64,000 nucleotides of DNA. Origin: a bacterium (GTDB taxonomy: Bacteria; Desulfobacterota; DSWW01). Below, in pieces: positions 40,938 through 49,749 of the stretch (the first letter of the stretch is position 1; every line of letters begins with the position of its first letter). Location of the stretch: positions 1-64,000 of the forward strand of contig JANQFG010000229.1 in NCBI GenBank assembly GCA_028277985.1, written 5' to 3'. The notes under the pieces were generated by a model. The model searched no databases. It was not told where the DNA came from and saw nothing but the letters and a program-made list of their open reading frames with translations. The translations under genes were made by a program, and so were the position numbers.

Positions 40938-41453
40938 ATGAGACGACAGGGAAGGATCGTTTGCATGATGCTCGCCGGGCTGCTTGCCCTTTTCGTGGTG
41001 GCCGGTGCGGGTGTTGCGAACAGTGCCGAACAAGGATTCAAGATCATCCGGGGAGAGGGGTCGGTCTGTGCAGCCGGCCATGGCGTGGTCCAGTTGCACG
41101 GAACGGGTGATCTGGTTGCACAGATCGCGAAGGGCCAGCTCATCGTCAGCGACGAGAGTGCAGTCGTCCAGATTCGAGGAAAGGGAGTGAAGCACCGGTT
41201 CCCGAACGGAGGCGTGCTGTACCAGGGTCTCGAGGGTGTGGTCCATCTGAGAGGCGAGCATCTGTTCGCCCAGATCATAGGCAAGGGCATTCGCATGAAG
41301 GTGGAAGGGGACGGCATCGTTATGTTGATGGGCCGGGGAGCGTATCGGTCGCCCTGCGACGCCCCGGAGGAGCCCTGGGGTTTCTTTGACGAGAATGGGA
41401 TCTCGGTGGAGCTGGGTGAATATCTGTCCGAACCCGAGGAGCTCATCGAGTAA
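40938..41453 (+). CDS. Secreted beta-rich hypothetical protein
   Basis: A 171-residue protein with a signal peptide (IVCMMLAGLLALFVVAGAGVANSA) followed by repeating Gly-rich beta segments of about 20 residues (GEGSVCAAGHGVVQLHGTGDL, GKGVKHRFPNGGVLYQGLEG, GKGIRMKVEGDGIVMLMGRG), suggesting a single-stranded beta-helix-like fold. The C-terminus is acidic. No family is recognised. The ATG has AAGGAGAAG upstream, and a terminator follows. Confidence 0.7.
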   Translation: MRRQGRIVCMMLAGLLALFVVAGAGVANSAEQGFKIIRGEGSVCAAGHGVVQLHGTGDLVAQIAKGQLIVSDESAVVQIRGKGVKHRFPNGGVLYQGLEGVVHLRGEHLFAQIIGKGIRMKVEGDGIVMLMGRGAYRSPCDAPEEPWGFFDENGISVELGEYLSEPEELIE

Positions 41454-41481
41454 CGTGGACTCGGTGGGATGATGGAAGAAG

Positions 41482-41520
41482 CGGCCCCGGGGAACTACCC
41501 CCCACCCGGGGCCGTTTCAT
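41482..41520 (+). terminator. Rho-independent terminator
   Basis: CGGCCCCGGG (41482-41491) pairs with CCCGGGGCCG (41505-41514), a 10-bp GC stem followed by TTTCATTT. It closes the 40938 gene. Confidence 0.85.
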
Positions 41521-41580
41521 TTCCATTGACGGGCGCGATCCACTCGAAACCCAGCCGTAGTATTGGTTTCACACGCGCAG

Positions 41581-41610
41581 GTGAAAGGTCAAAGGTGAAA
41601 GGCGAAAGGG
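41581..41610. repeat. Degenerate purine-rich heptamer repeat
   Basis: Four tandem heptamers GTGAAAG, GTCAAAG, GTGAAAG, GCGAAAG run from 41581. It is different in sequence from the CTGACCC repeats but has the same period. Confidence 0.7.
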
Positions 41611-41955
41611 ATGGACGAAGAATGGATGAAGAGACTCGTGAATTCTGCCCCGCCATCCCTCGACCGACGTCTCTTCCTACGAGGTGACCCTTTTCATATC
41701 GCAATCCTCCCCATTGCCCTTTTCCCTTGACCCCTTGCCCTGTGTCTGCTGACCCATCACCCCTGGTTGCGACCTGACAGCAGATTCTTGTGTTGGGCGT
41801 TTCTGGTGTGCTAGATTCTCGCCTGTCCTGCCGGAAGGGGAACCTCCTGGAGGGTAGGGTTCATCCAAGAGAAAGATTCCGTAGGAAGACTGCGTCCTTT
41901 AGGCCAAGATTCCAGGGCAGGAAGCGGAGATCGAAAACCCGTTAGGAGAGAGAAG

Positions 41956-42300
41956 ATGAATGATCCGCACAGGATGGGAAGATACGTCGGAAGGTCGTTG
42001 CTCGTTGCGCTGCTCGTCGGTTCGATGTTGACCGGGACGGGTCTGATGGGGACCTGCCTCGCCGAAGAGACGGAGAAGGAGGAGAGCTACGTCCGCAACG
42101 TGGAATCTTCGACATCCCTCGCGGACACAGAGAGAGGGCCCGGCTGGTCCTACAATCCTGACTATCTGTTTGCCATTTCCAGGGCGGTTCGTGATTCGAG
42201 CGTGCATCCTGCGGGCAAGGTATTCCTGTTCATTCCCTCGATTCCCTTGGATATCGTCCTGTCGCCCTTTGCTGCGATAGCGGGCCTGTTCGGGGATTGA
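41956..42300 (+). CDS. Small secreted YceK-like hypothetical protein
   Basis: A 114-residue protein with a signal peptide (SLLVALLVGSMLTGTGLMGTC) and a C-terminal motif FIPSIPLDIVLSPFAAIAGLFG recalling the proline-containing D-P-x-S-x-V-x-D-T end of YceK/YidQ small envelope lipoproteins. The lipobox is imperfect (LMGTC), so lipidation is doubtful. ATG has TTAGGAGAGAG upstream. It is convergent with the first lpoB paralogue, 12 bp apart. Confidence 0.65.
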   Translation: MNDPHRMGRYVGRSLLVALLVGSMLTGTGLMGTCLAEETEKEESYVRNVESSTSLADTERGPGWSYNPDYLFAISRAVRDSSVHPAGKVFLFIPSIPLDIVLSPFAAIAGLFGD

Positions 42301-42312
42301 TTCGTTCTCCTT

Positions 42313-42915
42313 TCACCAACCGATCATCGGCCTCTTCTGGCCTTTACGGATCTCCTTGTCTTCGGCCCACCGGATGAGGCCCGTTTCGAGCTCGACCAGG
42401 TTCAGAGTGATCTTGAAATAGAGGTCGGTCTCGCGACCCGCCTTCTTGCGGATCGAGGTGATCTCCCCCATGAGGAGGTAGCCGGGGCCCACGAGTTTGC
42501 CGATCCGCTTCCTGCTTTCAGGGTCAACGAATCCGCTGTCGGCCTGGTACCGCAGCTCTTGCATGACCTCCTCGCGTACCTCGTCGGCTACGAACCGGAC
42601 CGTTCCCGACCGGACCAGCGTGGTACGGATCTTGTCGGTGATCGCCTTCATGTCAATGTGTTCGTCCGTCTTGTTGCGAACCCGGCTCACCAGGATGACC
42701 GGGTGGTCGCCCTGGTGAACGGTAGGGGAGGCGAGGAGGGATTGCACCATCTTCTCGGCAATCATCTGCAGGTCGGTCGAGCCGAAGTCGATGGTGAGGG
42801 TTTCTGTTGCGGTCGGGTCCCCATAATCGACCCGCTTGGAGCAGGCCCCGAGGCAAAGCGTGACAATCAAAAGGTTGATCAAGGCATGCAGTAGGCACAG
42901 CTTGTGTGATGGCAT
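42313..42915 (-). CDS. lpoB: LpoB-like penicillin-binding-protein activator lipoprotein (paralogue 1)
   Basis: A 200-residue lipoprotein (lipobox LGAC about residue 25) of the LpoB family: FGSTDLQMIAEKMVQSLLASP, VSRVRNKTDEHIDMKAITDKIRTTLV, GPGYLLMGEITSI and YFKITLNLVELETGLIRWAEDKEI. LpoB activates a bifunctional peptidoglycan synthase from the outer membrane. ATG 42915 is used; a TTG nine codons upstream is possible. It is about 60 per cent similar by eye to the adjacent paralogue and lies at the end of a four-gene lipoprotein operon. Confidence 0.88.
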   Translation of the reverse strand: MPSHKLCLLHALINLLIVTLCLGACSKRVDYGDPTATETLTIDFGSTDLQMIAEKMVQSLLASPTVHQGDHPVILVSRVRNKTDEHIDMKAITDKIRTTLVRSGTVRFVADEVREEVMQELRYQADSGFVDPESRKRIGKLVGPGYLLMGEITSIRKKAGRETDLYFKITLNLVELETGLIRWAEDKEIRKGQKRPMIGW

Positions 42916-42964
42916 CTGATAGCTTCCCCACTCCCTTTCCAATGGCTGGTCCGGGCGGAGGGGG

Positions 42965-42999
42965 CCTGCCCCCTGACCCCCGACCCCTGATCCCTAGTC
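42965..42999. repeat. Degenerate CTGACCC heptamer repeat, copy B
   Basis: Heptamers CTGCCCC, CTGACCC, CCGACCC, CTGATCC, CTAGTCC. Core 42972-42995 is identical to copies A and C. Its end overlaps the last two bases of the stop codon of the second lpoB paralogue (42994). Confidence 0.85.
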
Positions 43000-43569
43000 C
43001 TCTCTCTTGCGGATCTCCTTTTCGTCCGCCCAGGCAATCAGGCCGGTCTCGAGATCCACGAGGTTCAGCGTGATCTTGTAATAGGCGTCCTTCGTGCCGC
43101 CCCGCGATTTCTTTATGGCGGCGATCTCTCCGGCCAGGAGATAGTCCGTACCGACTTGTTTTCCGACAGGCTTGCGAGTCGCAGGATCCACATACCCGGA
43201 CTGCCGCTGGTATTCGAGCTCGTCCAGCACCTCCTGCCGGAGCTCGGCCGCGGTGAATTGTACCTTGTTCGAGTTGAGCAGGGTCGTGCGGATCTTGTCG
43301 GTGATCGACTTGGTGTCGATGTGCTCGCTCGTCTTGTTCTTGACCGTGGCGACCTGCAGGACCGGGCGGTCCTGCTCCTGGATAACGGGTGCGGAAAGCA
43401 GTGACTGCACCATCTTCTCGGCGATCATTTGCAGGTCCGTGGAGCCGAAGTCCACGGTGAGGGTCTCCACCGCGGTTGGGTCCCCATACTGGACTTTCGT
43501 TCCGCAGGCGCCCAGCGACAGGGCAAGTACGATGAGGATGGGCAGGAACCGTTTCGTTCCGGGTCTCAT
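42994..43569 (-). CDS. lpoB: LpoB-like lipoprotein (paralogue 2)
   Basis: A 191-residue LpoB paralogue with lipobox LGAC, then CGTKVQYGDPTAVETLTVDFGSTDLQMIAEKMVQSLLSAP, VATVKNKTSEHIDTKSITDKIRTTLL, and YYKITLNLVDLETGLIAWADEKEIRKRED. The match to paralogue 1 extends over nearly the whole length, including the YGDPTA and FGSTDLQMIAEKMVQSLL segments. ATG 43569 has AGGAGAG. It is 68 bp after the YcfL-like gene. Confidence 0.9.
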   Translation of the reverse strand: MRPGTKRFLPILIVLALSLGACGTKVQYGDPTAVETLTVDFGSTDLQMIAEKMVQSLLSAPVIQEQDRPVLQVATVKNKTSEHIDTKSITDKIRTTLLNSNKVQFTAAELRQEVLDELEYQRQSGYVDPATRKPVGKQVGTDYLLAGEIAAIKKSRGGTKDAYYKITLNLVDLETGLIAWADEKEIRKRED

Positions 43570-43636
43570 TGGAGTACTCTCCTTTCTTTGCACTGCAAAA
43601 ACCGCAGACCCTGAAGCCTTGGGTCTGCTTGATTTC

Positions 43637-44098
43637 CTATTTTTCGACGGGATTCGGTCTGCGGATCATGACCTTGAATCCCTTCGCCTTCGGCTTGGGG
43701 CAGAGGGCCTTGATCCACTTGGATTCTCGCCCGTAGAGGAGGTCCGGGGTCCAGTGGACCACGTTCGATTCCACGGGGTAGCCTTTTTCATCGTACCACT
43801 CGAACCGGTATTCGAAGTCGACCGTGTATTTTCTCCGGTTCTGTACTACCGCAAGACCTTCCAGAAAATCCCCCATGTATCTCGCCTTGACATCCGTGAC
43901 CTGAATCTGTTTCGCCAGAGGCTTGTCCTTGATGATGTAGTCCTTTTCCAGCGTTTCGGCCCCGTCGGTTTCCCAGACCTCGCCGACCGCCACGTTGGAC
44001 GTGGTATGCGAGGAACAGGAGACCAGCGGCACGGCCCCGATAAGGGCCACAAGGATCACGAGAACCCCTGCCCAATGGTTTTCCGATCTGATAGTCAT
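43637..44098 (-). CDS. YcfL-like (DUF1425) lipoprotein
   Basis: A 153-residue lipoprotein (signal VLVILVALIGAVPLVSC) with the DUF1425/YcfL pattern: LAKQIQVTDVKARYMGDFLEGLAVVQN, RRKYTVDFEYRFEWYDEKGYPVES, W(T)PDLLYGRESKWIKALCP. In E. coli ycfL is directly next to lpoB; the same pairing here supports both calls. ATG 44098 has GAGGAG. Confidence 0.85.
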   Translation of the reverse strand: MTIRSENHWAGVLVILVALIGAVPLVSCSSHTTSNVAVGEVWETDGAETLEKDYIIKDKPLAKQIQVTDVKARYMGDFLEGLAVVQNRRKYTVDFEYRFEWYDEKGYPVESNVVHWTPDLLYGRESKWIKALCPKPKAKGFKVMIRRPNPVEK

Positions 44099-44141
44099 CG
44101 TCGTCTCCTCAATGGTTGTCCGTGAATCTTGTCGCAGCATC

Positions 44142-45617
44142 TCATTCTACCCCGCTACCTCTTCCCGGGCCAAGCTGGAACACATCGAAGCCGATCAGAT
44201 CCCAAGGACCGGAGCGGGCGTTCACAAAGATGGTTTCACCCGGCCGGACGTCCAGAACGAATTCCCTGTCCTGGGCCCTGCCGCCCATATTGCCGTGAAG
44301 GGTGAAGACAAGGTCGTGTCTGCCAGAGGGCAGAGGGATCCGGGCCACCTGCAGGTTCTGGGGCAGGGTCTGCCAGCACCGCAGATCGGCCTGTTCGGTG
44401 AGCACATTGTAAAGATTGGCGATCACTTCCGCAGCGACGCCACCCTCGTCTCTGGCAGCCTTCACCATGGTGCCCTTGACCGCCGATCGGAGCACCTGTT
44501 TCAGTGCGAGCGACGTCATCCGGTCGTCCAGGTTCCGAATGGCGGTCGCCTCCAGGTTGGTCAGGACATAGGTTCTGCCGTGAAGATTGCCCTGGCGGTC
44601 GTAGACAGCCCCGTAGCGAACCGGATTCGGCACGGGCTCGTACTTCGGAAAGGCCAGAGAGATGATCCCCACGTCCGGTATCGGAATCGAGATCTTGACC
44701 TCTGTTTTCCGAGGAGCCATTCCGGAGCCGAAGACGACCACGAGCTCGCCCTCTCTGGCCGAATCGAGCATACGGGGGCCTCTTCCAAACCTGTTCGTGT
44801 GCTCCTTCAGTTCGTCTCTCAGCCCGGAGAGCCTGGCCATCCTCAGGAGATCGTTTTCCACAGGAGGAATCCCGGGCCTCAGGGCCTGCACCTTTTTCAG
44901 ATCGATGTAGGCATCGTTGTACTCACGGTTCAGCTCGTACACGATAGCGGACAGATAGTACGCAAAGGCGTCCTCGTACAGATTCTTCACGCTCCGGACG
45001 ATCTGCTGCTGGTCCGCGTATTGGGCATCCACTGCCCGAAGGACCCGGCGTGACGAGATCCCTCTGCTCCTGGCCTCGTCTTGGATGCGCTCGACCTCCT
45101 TCTGGTGCCTCTTCTCGTTCTCCCTTTGGCGGGCGAAGCTCCTCCGGATCTCCACCCGGGCCCCTTCGTAGTCGTGAAGAAAGAGATAGTTCGCCGCCTT
45201 GAAGGTGTTGACGAGAACCTTCTCGAAGGGCTCTCCGCTGTAAGGCAACGTCTTCTCGTTGACGAAAACGCTGCCTACCTGGGCCGTACCTTTGGACAGG
45301 CTGACGACTGCCTTCTCCTCATGGTGCCGGATGACCGCCTCGGCCTCGTCGAATTCGGCATTGCTCTTCTCGAGTTCTCCCCGGGTGTGGAGGATCATCC
45401 CTCCCTCCAGCAGGTAGGCCAGCTTGTTCAGTCCCTTGTTCGAATGCTTGTCCGCCTGCCTGTACGCTTCGTTCGAGCTGCCCCCCTCGAAGTCGCTCAC
45501 GAGGTCCCTTGTCTCGACAGGGTAGCTCGTCAACGTGGAGCAGGCCGCTAGGATCAGTAGAAGAACGGGGGCAAGCCTTGCGGACCATCGGCGGCCGCCT
45601 CTCCAGTCTTTGCTCAT
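44142..45617 (-). CDS. COG3014-type lipoprotein
   Basis: A 491-residue lipoprotein (RLAPVLLLILAAC). The N-terminal helical region (NKLAYLLEGGMILHTRGELEKSNAEFDEAE, tetratricopeptide-like) is followed by a linker with an R/E/K-rich coiled stretch (RRSFARQRENEKRHQKEVERIQDEA) and a C-terminal beta-rich part (GELVVVFGSGMAPRKTEVKISIPIP). This matches COG3014 proteins found near lpoB/ycfL. It heads the operon and is followed after 43 bp by the ycfL-like gene. A role in cell-wall synthesis is inferred from neighbours. Confidence 0.82.
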   Translation of the reverse strand: MSKDWRGGRRWSARLAPVLLLILAACSTLTSYPVETRDLVSDFEGGSSNEAYRQADKHSNKGLNKLAYLLEGGMILHTRGELEKSNAEFDEAEAVIRHHEEKAVVSLSKGTAQVGSVFVNEKTLPYSGEPFEKVLVNTFKAANYLFLHDYEGARVEIRRSFARQRENEKRHQKEVERIQDEARSRGISSRRVLRAVDAQYADQQQIVRSVKNLYEDAFAYYLSAIVYELNREYNDAYIDLKKVQALRPGIPPVENDLLRMARLSGLRDELKEHTNRFGRGPRMLDSAREGELVVVFGSGMAPRKTEVKISIPIPDVGIISLAFPKYEPVPNPVRYGAVYDRQGNLHGRTYVLTNLEATAIRNLDDRMTSLALKQVLRSAVKGTMVKAARDEGGVAAEVIANLYNVLTEQADLRCWQTLPQNLQVARIPLPSGRHDLVFTLHGNMGGRAQDREFVLDVRPGETIFVNARSGPWDLIGFDVFQLGPGRGSGVE

Positions 45618-45804
45618 GTCTTGTTGTCCTGGCCCTTTCGTGATTGCAGAACCGTGAAACCGTGCGTGCGCTCCCGGGCTCTAAGGGTTAGACTGTAGGA
45701 GGCTCCTCTTTGGATGTCAATTGGGGGTGATTTGACGAGAAAAACCAGCTATATTATGTGGTTGGAACCAACCCTGAACCACATCGCGACTGGAGTCCTG
45801 TTTT

Positions 45805-46533
45805 ATGGAGAATACCTCTTTGTATGCTGCCTTCACCGCCGGGCTGCTCTCGTTTCTTTCTCCCTGCATTCTGCCTCTGATTCCCGCCTACCTGAGTTTC
45901 ATCTCGGGCGTGTCCTTGAACGAGATGCGTGGGGAGGAATCGGACCGGAAGTCCTCTGGGAGGGTCTTTTCCAACGCCTTGATCTTCGTTCTCGGGTTCT
46001 CGTTCGTGTTCGTGGCCCTGGGGGCGTCGGCCACAGTTCTCGGGAAGTTTCTGCTTACGGAGCTGGTGATCCTGCGCAAGATCGCCGGCGTGCTCGTGAT
46101 CCTGCTCGGGTTGCTCGTTCTTGGCGTGTTTCGCATCGGGTTCCTGGATCAGGAGAAACGCTACCACCAGAAGACGAAGTCCTTCGGCCTCTTCGGCTCC
46201 TTCCTGGTCGGGATGGCCTTCGCCTTCGGCTGGACCCCGTGCATCGGCCCGATCCTCGCTGCGATTCTGGTCGTGGCGAGTACCCAGGAGTCCGTTTCCC
46301 AGGGTGTCGGACTCCTGGGTGTCTACTCGGCCGGGCTTGGCATCCCCTTTTTGCTGTCTGCGGTTGCGGTCGACCGGTTCATACACGTCTCTTCCTGGAT
46401 CAAGAGGCATTTCCTGGCGATCAGAATCACCAGCGGGCTTCTGTTGATCGGGGTCGGCATTCTCATGTTGACGGACGATCTCACCCGCATCACGCAGTTC
46501 CTGATGAAGCTCATGGCTGGGTTCCAAGGTTGA
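45805..46533 (+). CDS. ccdA: Cytochrome c biogenesis protein CcdA
   Basis: A 242-residue membrane protein with six predicted helices, starting FTAGLLSFLSPCILPLIPAYLSFISG (first redox Cys) and with FAFGWTPCIGPILAAILVVAS (second redox Cys), the CcdA/DsbD-beta hallmarks. It passes reducing equivalents across the inner membrane for cytochrome c maturation and disulfide exchange. No partner thioredoxin is adjacent, though the glutaredoxin-like protein at 27 kb could be one (speculation). Confidence 0.92.
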   Translation: MENTSLYAAFTAGLLSFLSPCILPLIPAYLSFISGVSLNEMRGEESDRKSSGRVFSNALIFVLGFSFVFVALGASATVLGKFLLTELVILRKIAGVLVILLGLLVLGVFRIGFLDQEKRYHQKTKSFGLFGSFLVGMAFAFGWTPCIGPILAAILVVASTQESVSQGVGLLGVYSAGLGIPFLLSAVAVDRFIHVSSWIKRHFLAIRITSGLLLIGVGILMLTDDLTRITQFLMKLMAGFQG

Positions 46534-46668
46534 CAAGTACGGCGGATCCTTTCTACCTTGAGAACATCGGCTTACCTGGACGTGCCGAAGAGCTGCTGCA
46601 GGACGGGTCGGTTGAAGGGAGTCGGATCGTTTCGTGAGTTGTGAGCCTTATTCAGAAGGGGTTCTGAT

Positions 46669-47919
46669 GTGAGCAGCACTCGTGTGGTCGTGACCGGAAT
46701 GGGCTTGGTGACCCCCCTGGGAGTGGGTGTGGATCGAAACTGGGAGGCCATCTGCCAGGGCAGATCGGGCATTCGAAGGATCGACCGTTTCGACGTGTCG
46801 GACCTTGCCAGCCAGATTGCAGGCCTGGTCACGGATTTCGATCCGGAGCAGTTCATGGACAGGAAGGAGGTCCGAAGGAACGACCCGTTCGTACATTTCG
46901 GGATGGCGGCAAGCGAGCTCGCCGTGGCCGAGGCCGGCCCGTTTGTTCGCAACGGGAATGCCGACCGGGTGGGGGTCGTCTTCGGCACAGGCTTTGGCGG
47001 GCTCCAGACATGCGAGCATGCCTATCACGTGCTGGACGAGAAGGGGCCGGGCCGGATGTCGCCCTTCTACGTACCCATGATCATCCCGAATCTCGCTCCC
47101 GGCCAGATTGCGATCCGCTTCGGTGCCAAGGGGCCCAACCTCTGCTTCTCCACGGCCTGCAGTGCGAGCACACACAGCATCGGCCATGCCTTCCGTCTCA
47201 TCCGAGGGGGTGAGACGGACGTGGTGATTGCAGGGGGAGCGGAGGCGGCCGTCACGCGCCTCGGGGTCAGTGCTTTTGCCGCCATGCGGGCCCTCTCGCG
47301 ACGAAACGATGATCCGGAAAAAGCTTGCCGCCCCTTTGAAAGAGACCGGGACGGCTTCGTCATGGGTGAAGGGGCCGGTGTGCTGATCCTGGAAGAGCTC
47401 ACTCACGCCCTGGCAAGGGGAGCGCCCATTCGAGGCGAGATCGTCGGTTACGGGCAGAACGGGGATGCCCATCACATTACCGCCCCGTCACCGGAAGGGG
47501 AAGGCGCAACCGAATGCATGCGTGCCGCCCTGAGGGATGCAGGCATCGAGCCCGAGGCCGTGGGATACATGAATGCCCACGGAACCGGGACCGCGTACAA
47601 TGACCTTGTCGAGACCCAGGCGGTGAAGAAGCTGTTCGGGGCCCATGCGGGCAAACTGCTGGTCAGTTCGACCAAATCCATGACCGGTCACCTGCTCGGT
47701 GCGGTGGGAGCGATCGAGGCAATCTACACCCTTCTTTCACTCGAACGAGGTGTCCTGCCGCCCACGATCAACTACGAAAACCCGGACCCGGAATGCGACC
47801 TCGACTACATTCCGAACCAGGCCCGAGAGGTACCGATCCGCGTAGCCATGTCGAATTCCTTCGGGTTCGGCGGGACCAACGGCTCGCTCGTGTTCCAGAA
47901 ATACTCCGAACAAGACTGA
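46669..47919 (+). CDS. fabF: Beta-ketoacyl-ACP synthase II
   Basis: A 416-residue FabF: VVVTGMGLVTPLGVGVDRNWE at the N-terminus, catalytic Cys in CFSTACSASTHSIGHA, the first His in NAHGTGTAYNDLVET and Lys/second His in SSTKSMTGHLLGAVGAIEA, with the C-terminal SNSFGFGGTNGSLVF. It extends acyl-ACP in fatty acid synthesis. The GTG at 46669 has AGAAGGGG upstream. No acyl carrier protein gene lies adjacent, unlike many fabF loci. Confidence 0.95.
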   Translation: MSSTRVVVTGMGLVTPLGVGVDRNWEAICQGRSGIRRIDRFDVSDLASQIAGLVTDFDPEQFMDRKEVRRNDPFVHFGMAASELAVAEAGPFVRNGNADRVGVVFGTGFGGLQTCEHAYHVLDEKGPGRMSPFYVPMIIPNLAPGQIAIRFGAKGPNLCFSTACSASTHSIGHAFRLIRGGETDVVIAGGAEAAVTRLGVSAFAAMRALSRRNDDPEKACRPFERDRDGFVMGEGAGVLILEELTHALARGAPIRGEIVGYGQNGDAHHITAPSPEGEGATECMRAALRDAGIEPEAVGYMNAHGTGTAYNDLVETQAVKKLFGAHAGKLLVSSTKSMTGHLLGAVGAIEAIYTLLSLERGVLPPTINYENPDPECDLDYIPNQAREVPIRVAMSNSFGFGGTNGSLVFQKYSEQD

Positions 47920-48019
47920 TCCGTCTGTCTGATGAAAATTCCATATATTACAATAGATTATAATTGTTTATTCAACAATCGCCTTAACTGGATCCCGGTC
48001 TTCGACAGGGGGTGAACGA

Positions 48020-49228
48020 TTGAAATACATCATCCTGGTGGGGGACGGGATGGCGGACGAGCCTCTCGAGGAACTCGGAGGCCGGACCCCTCTCGAAGCG
48101 AGCCATACCCCGAACATGGATTTCTTCGCACGGAATGGGAAGGTGGGACGGGTCCGAACCATCCCCGAGGGGATGCCTCCGGGCAGTGACGTGGCCAACA
48201 TGTCCTTGATGGGCTACTCGCCTCGAACCTATTACACGGGCAGGGCACCGTTGGAGGCTGCAAGCATGGGGCTGGATCTGGGACCCGACGATGTAGCCTT
48301 CCGCTGCAATCTTGTGACGCTGGAGGAACGCCATGAAGGACTCTGCATGGCGGACTACAGCGGGGGAAGCATTTCCACCGACAGGGCGAGAAGGTACATC
48401 GAGGTCCTGAACGAAGCGTTCGCAGGACCGGACTACGAATTCCATCCCGGCGTGTCCTACCGGCACATACTCTTGTGGCGGGAGGGTCGTAAAGGCTTCG
48501 AGGGCCTCGAGACCACACCGCCTCATGACATCACCGGGCAACCCGTCGAGCCTCACCTGCCATCCGGGGCCGGCAACGAGCCGTTGAGGCGATTGATGGA
48601 TGAGGCGAGAGACCGGTTGCGCAGCCGACTTGTGTCGCACGACGGTGCGGGCCCTTCGGGAGATGCGAATGCCATTTGGCTCTGGGGAGAGGGCCACAAG
48701 CCGCAGATGCCTACGCTCCGTGAGCGCTTCGGAGTGACCGGAGTGACCGTGTCCGCCGTGGATCTGATCAAGGGGCTGGGAAGGTGCGCCGGACTGGAGA
48801 CGATCGATGTGCCGGGGGCAACCGGGGACCTGGAAACCAACTACCAGGGGAAGGTATATGCCGTGCTGACTGCTCTCGATAAATTCGATTTCGCCTTTCT
48901 CCACGTGGAGGCGCCGGACGAGGCGAGCCATAGGGGCAACCTCCAGGAGAAGCTCGAGGCGATCGAGAGGCTCGACGAAGAAGTGCTGGGTGTGCTCAGA
49001 AAAGGACTCTCGAAGCTCAAGATGAAATACCGGCTCCTGGTGTTGCCGGACCACCTGACGCCGCTCAGGATCCGTACGCACGACGAAGCACCCGTGCCGT
49101 TCCTCCTGTATCCGGAGGAGCCGGGCCTCGGGACTGCCTACACCGAGAAGGAAGCAGAGAAGAGCGGCATCCTCATAGAGGACGGAAGCAGGATTCTGGA
49201 CGTTCTTTTCCAAAAACAGTCCATTTGA
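48020..49228 (+). CDS. apgM: Cofactor-independent phosphoglycerate mutase (archaeal ApgM type)
   Basis: A 402-residue alkaline-phosphatase-superfamily enzyme. Metal-binding start is YIILVGDGMADEPLEELGG; the phospho-acceptor region is GSDVANMSLMGYSP; FAFLHVEAPDEASHRGN and VLPDHLTPLRIRTHDEAPVPF give the remaining ligands. It interconverts 3- and 2-phosphoglycerate. The start is a TTG (48020) behind AGGGGGTGA. Upstream is an AT-rich patch (47936-47975) likely to hold its promoter. Confidence 0.93.
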   Translation: MKYIILVGDGMADEPLEELGGRTPLEASHTPNMDFFARNGKVGRVRTIPEGMPPGSDVANMSLMGYSPRTYYTGRAPLEAASMGLDLGPDDVAFRCNLVTLEERHEGLCMADYSGGSISTDRARRYIEVLNEAFAGPDYEFHPGVSYRHILLWREGRKGFEGLETTPPHDITGQPVEPHLPSGAGNEPLRRLMDEARDRLRSRLVSHDGAGPSGDANAIWLWGEGHKPQMPTLRERFGVTGVTVSAVDLIKGLGRCAGLETIDVPGATGDLETNYQGKVYAVLTALDKFDFAFLHVEAPDEASHRGNLQEKLEAIERLDEEVLGVLRKGLSKLKMKYRLLVLPDHLTPLRIRTHDEAPVPFLLYPEEPGLGTAYTEKEAEKSGILIEDGSRILDVLFQKQSI

Positions 49229-49557
49229 AGTCCTGCTTGAGCCCGCGGACTCCTGGTCCTAGGAAAAGAATTCACAGAAAAAGGAAAGGAATTTCCCAGC
49301 CATAGCCGGCCCGTTTGGCCTCGCAGCCCCTCTGCCCGGCCAGGGGTGAACCCTTTCCCAACTCCCTGCCCGTGACACCTACGTGCCCCCTCGAGGACGC
49401 AAATCGACCGTATTCAAGCACGATTCGGCCTTCGGCACCTGTGTGGAAAGAAACCATGATCCGTGGCCGGGAGGTGTTGCGGGGCCGGTGAAAGCCTCCC
49501 CGGCAAGGGAATTGCAGAACGCCTCCTATGCCCTGGTTCTCTTTGGGGGGGGGTGCT
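49229..49557. other. Gene-free stretch between apgM and the small zinc protein
   Basis: Frames here lack start sites and family features. Nothing structural was recognised except the run of nine G (49545-49553) at its right end. Confidence 0.4.
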
Positions 49558-49749
49558 GTGATTACGATATGCTCGAGATGCAAGCAGACAATCAGCAAGA
49601 CCTTTGACGAAGGCTCCGAGAAAAAGGTGAGCCATGGGATCTGTGCGGGCTGTTTGACCATCCTGGAAAGCGAGATCCGGGAGAGCTCAAAGGCGAACGA
49701 AAACGGTCCGAAATCAGACGCGATTCCCCTTCACGCTGAAGAGCCCTGA
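49558..49749 (+). CDS. Small Cys4 zinc-motif protein
   Basis: A 63-residue protein from GTG 49558: ITICSRCKQTISKTF and VSHGICAGCLTILE. The pair CxxC ... SHGICxxC is the compact zinc motif that often ends PAS/response-regulator signalling proteins, but here it stands alone. A run of nine G (49545-49553) doubles as an extreme ribosome-binding site. The role is unknown. Confidence 0.6.
   Translation: MITICSRCKQTISKTFDEGSEKKVSHGICAGCLTILESEIRESSKANENGPKSDAIPLHAEEP

Larger units (their letters stand above)
41454..41955. other. Intergenic region with terminator and purine-rich repeat
   Basis: No gene was supported in these 502 bp. It holds the terminator at 41482-41520, the purine-rich heptamer repeat at 41581-41610, a diverged C-rich stretch around 41711-41765 and the leader of the next gene. 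Confidence 0.5.

Noticed and set aside
39783-41261. 492-residue minus-strand ORF opposite the DUF3106 region
   Set aside because: It spans several genes and repeat tracts, has no ribosome-binding site and no family features.
45727-45760. Promoter TTGACG with a TATTAT-like box before ccdA
   Set aside because: The spacing to a usable -10 is poor (14 or 17 with weak hexamers), so it was not listed.
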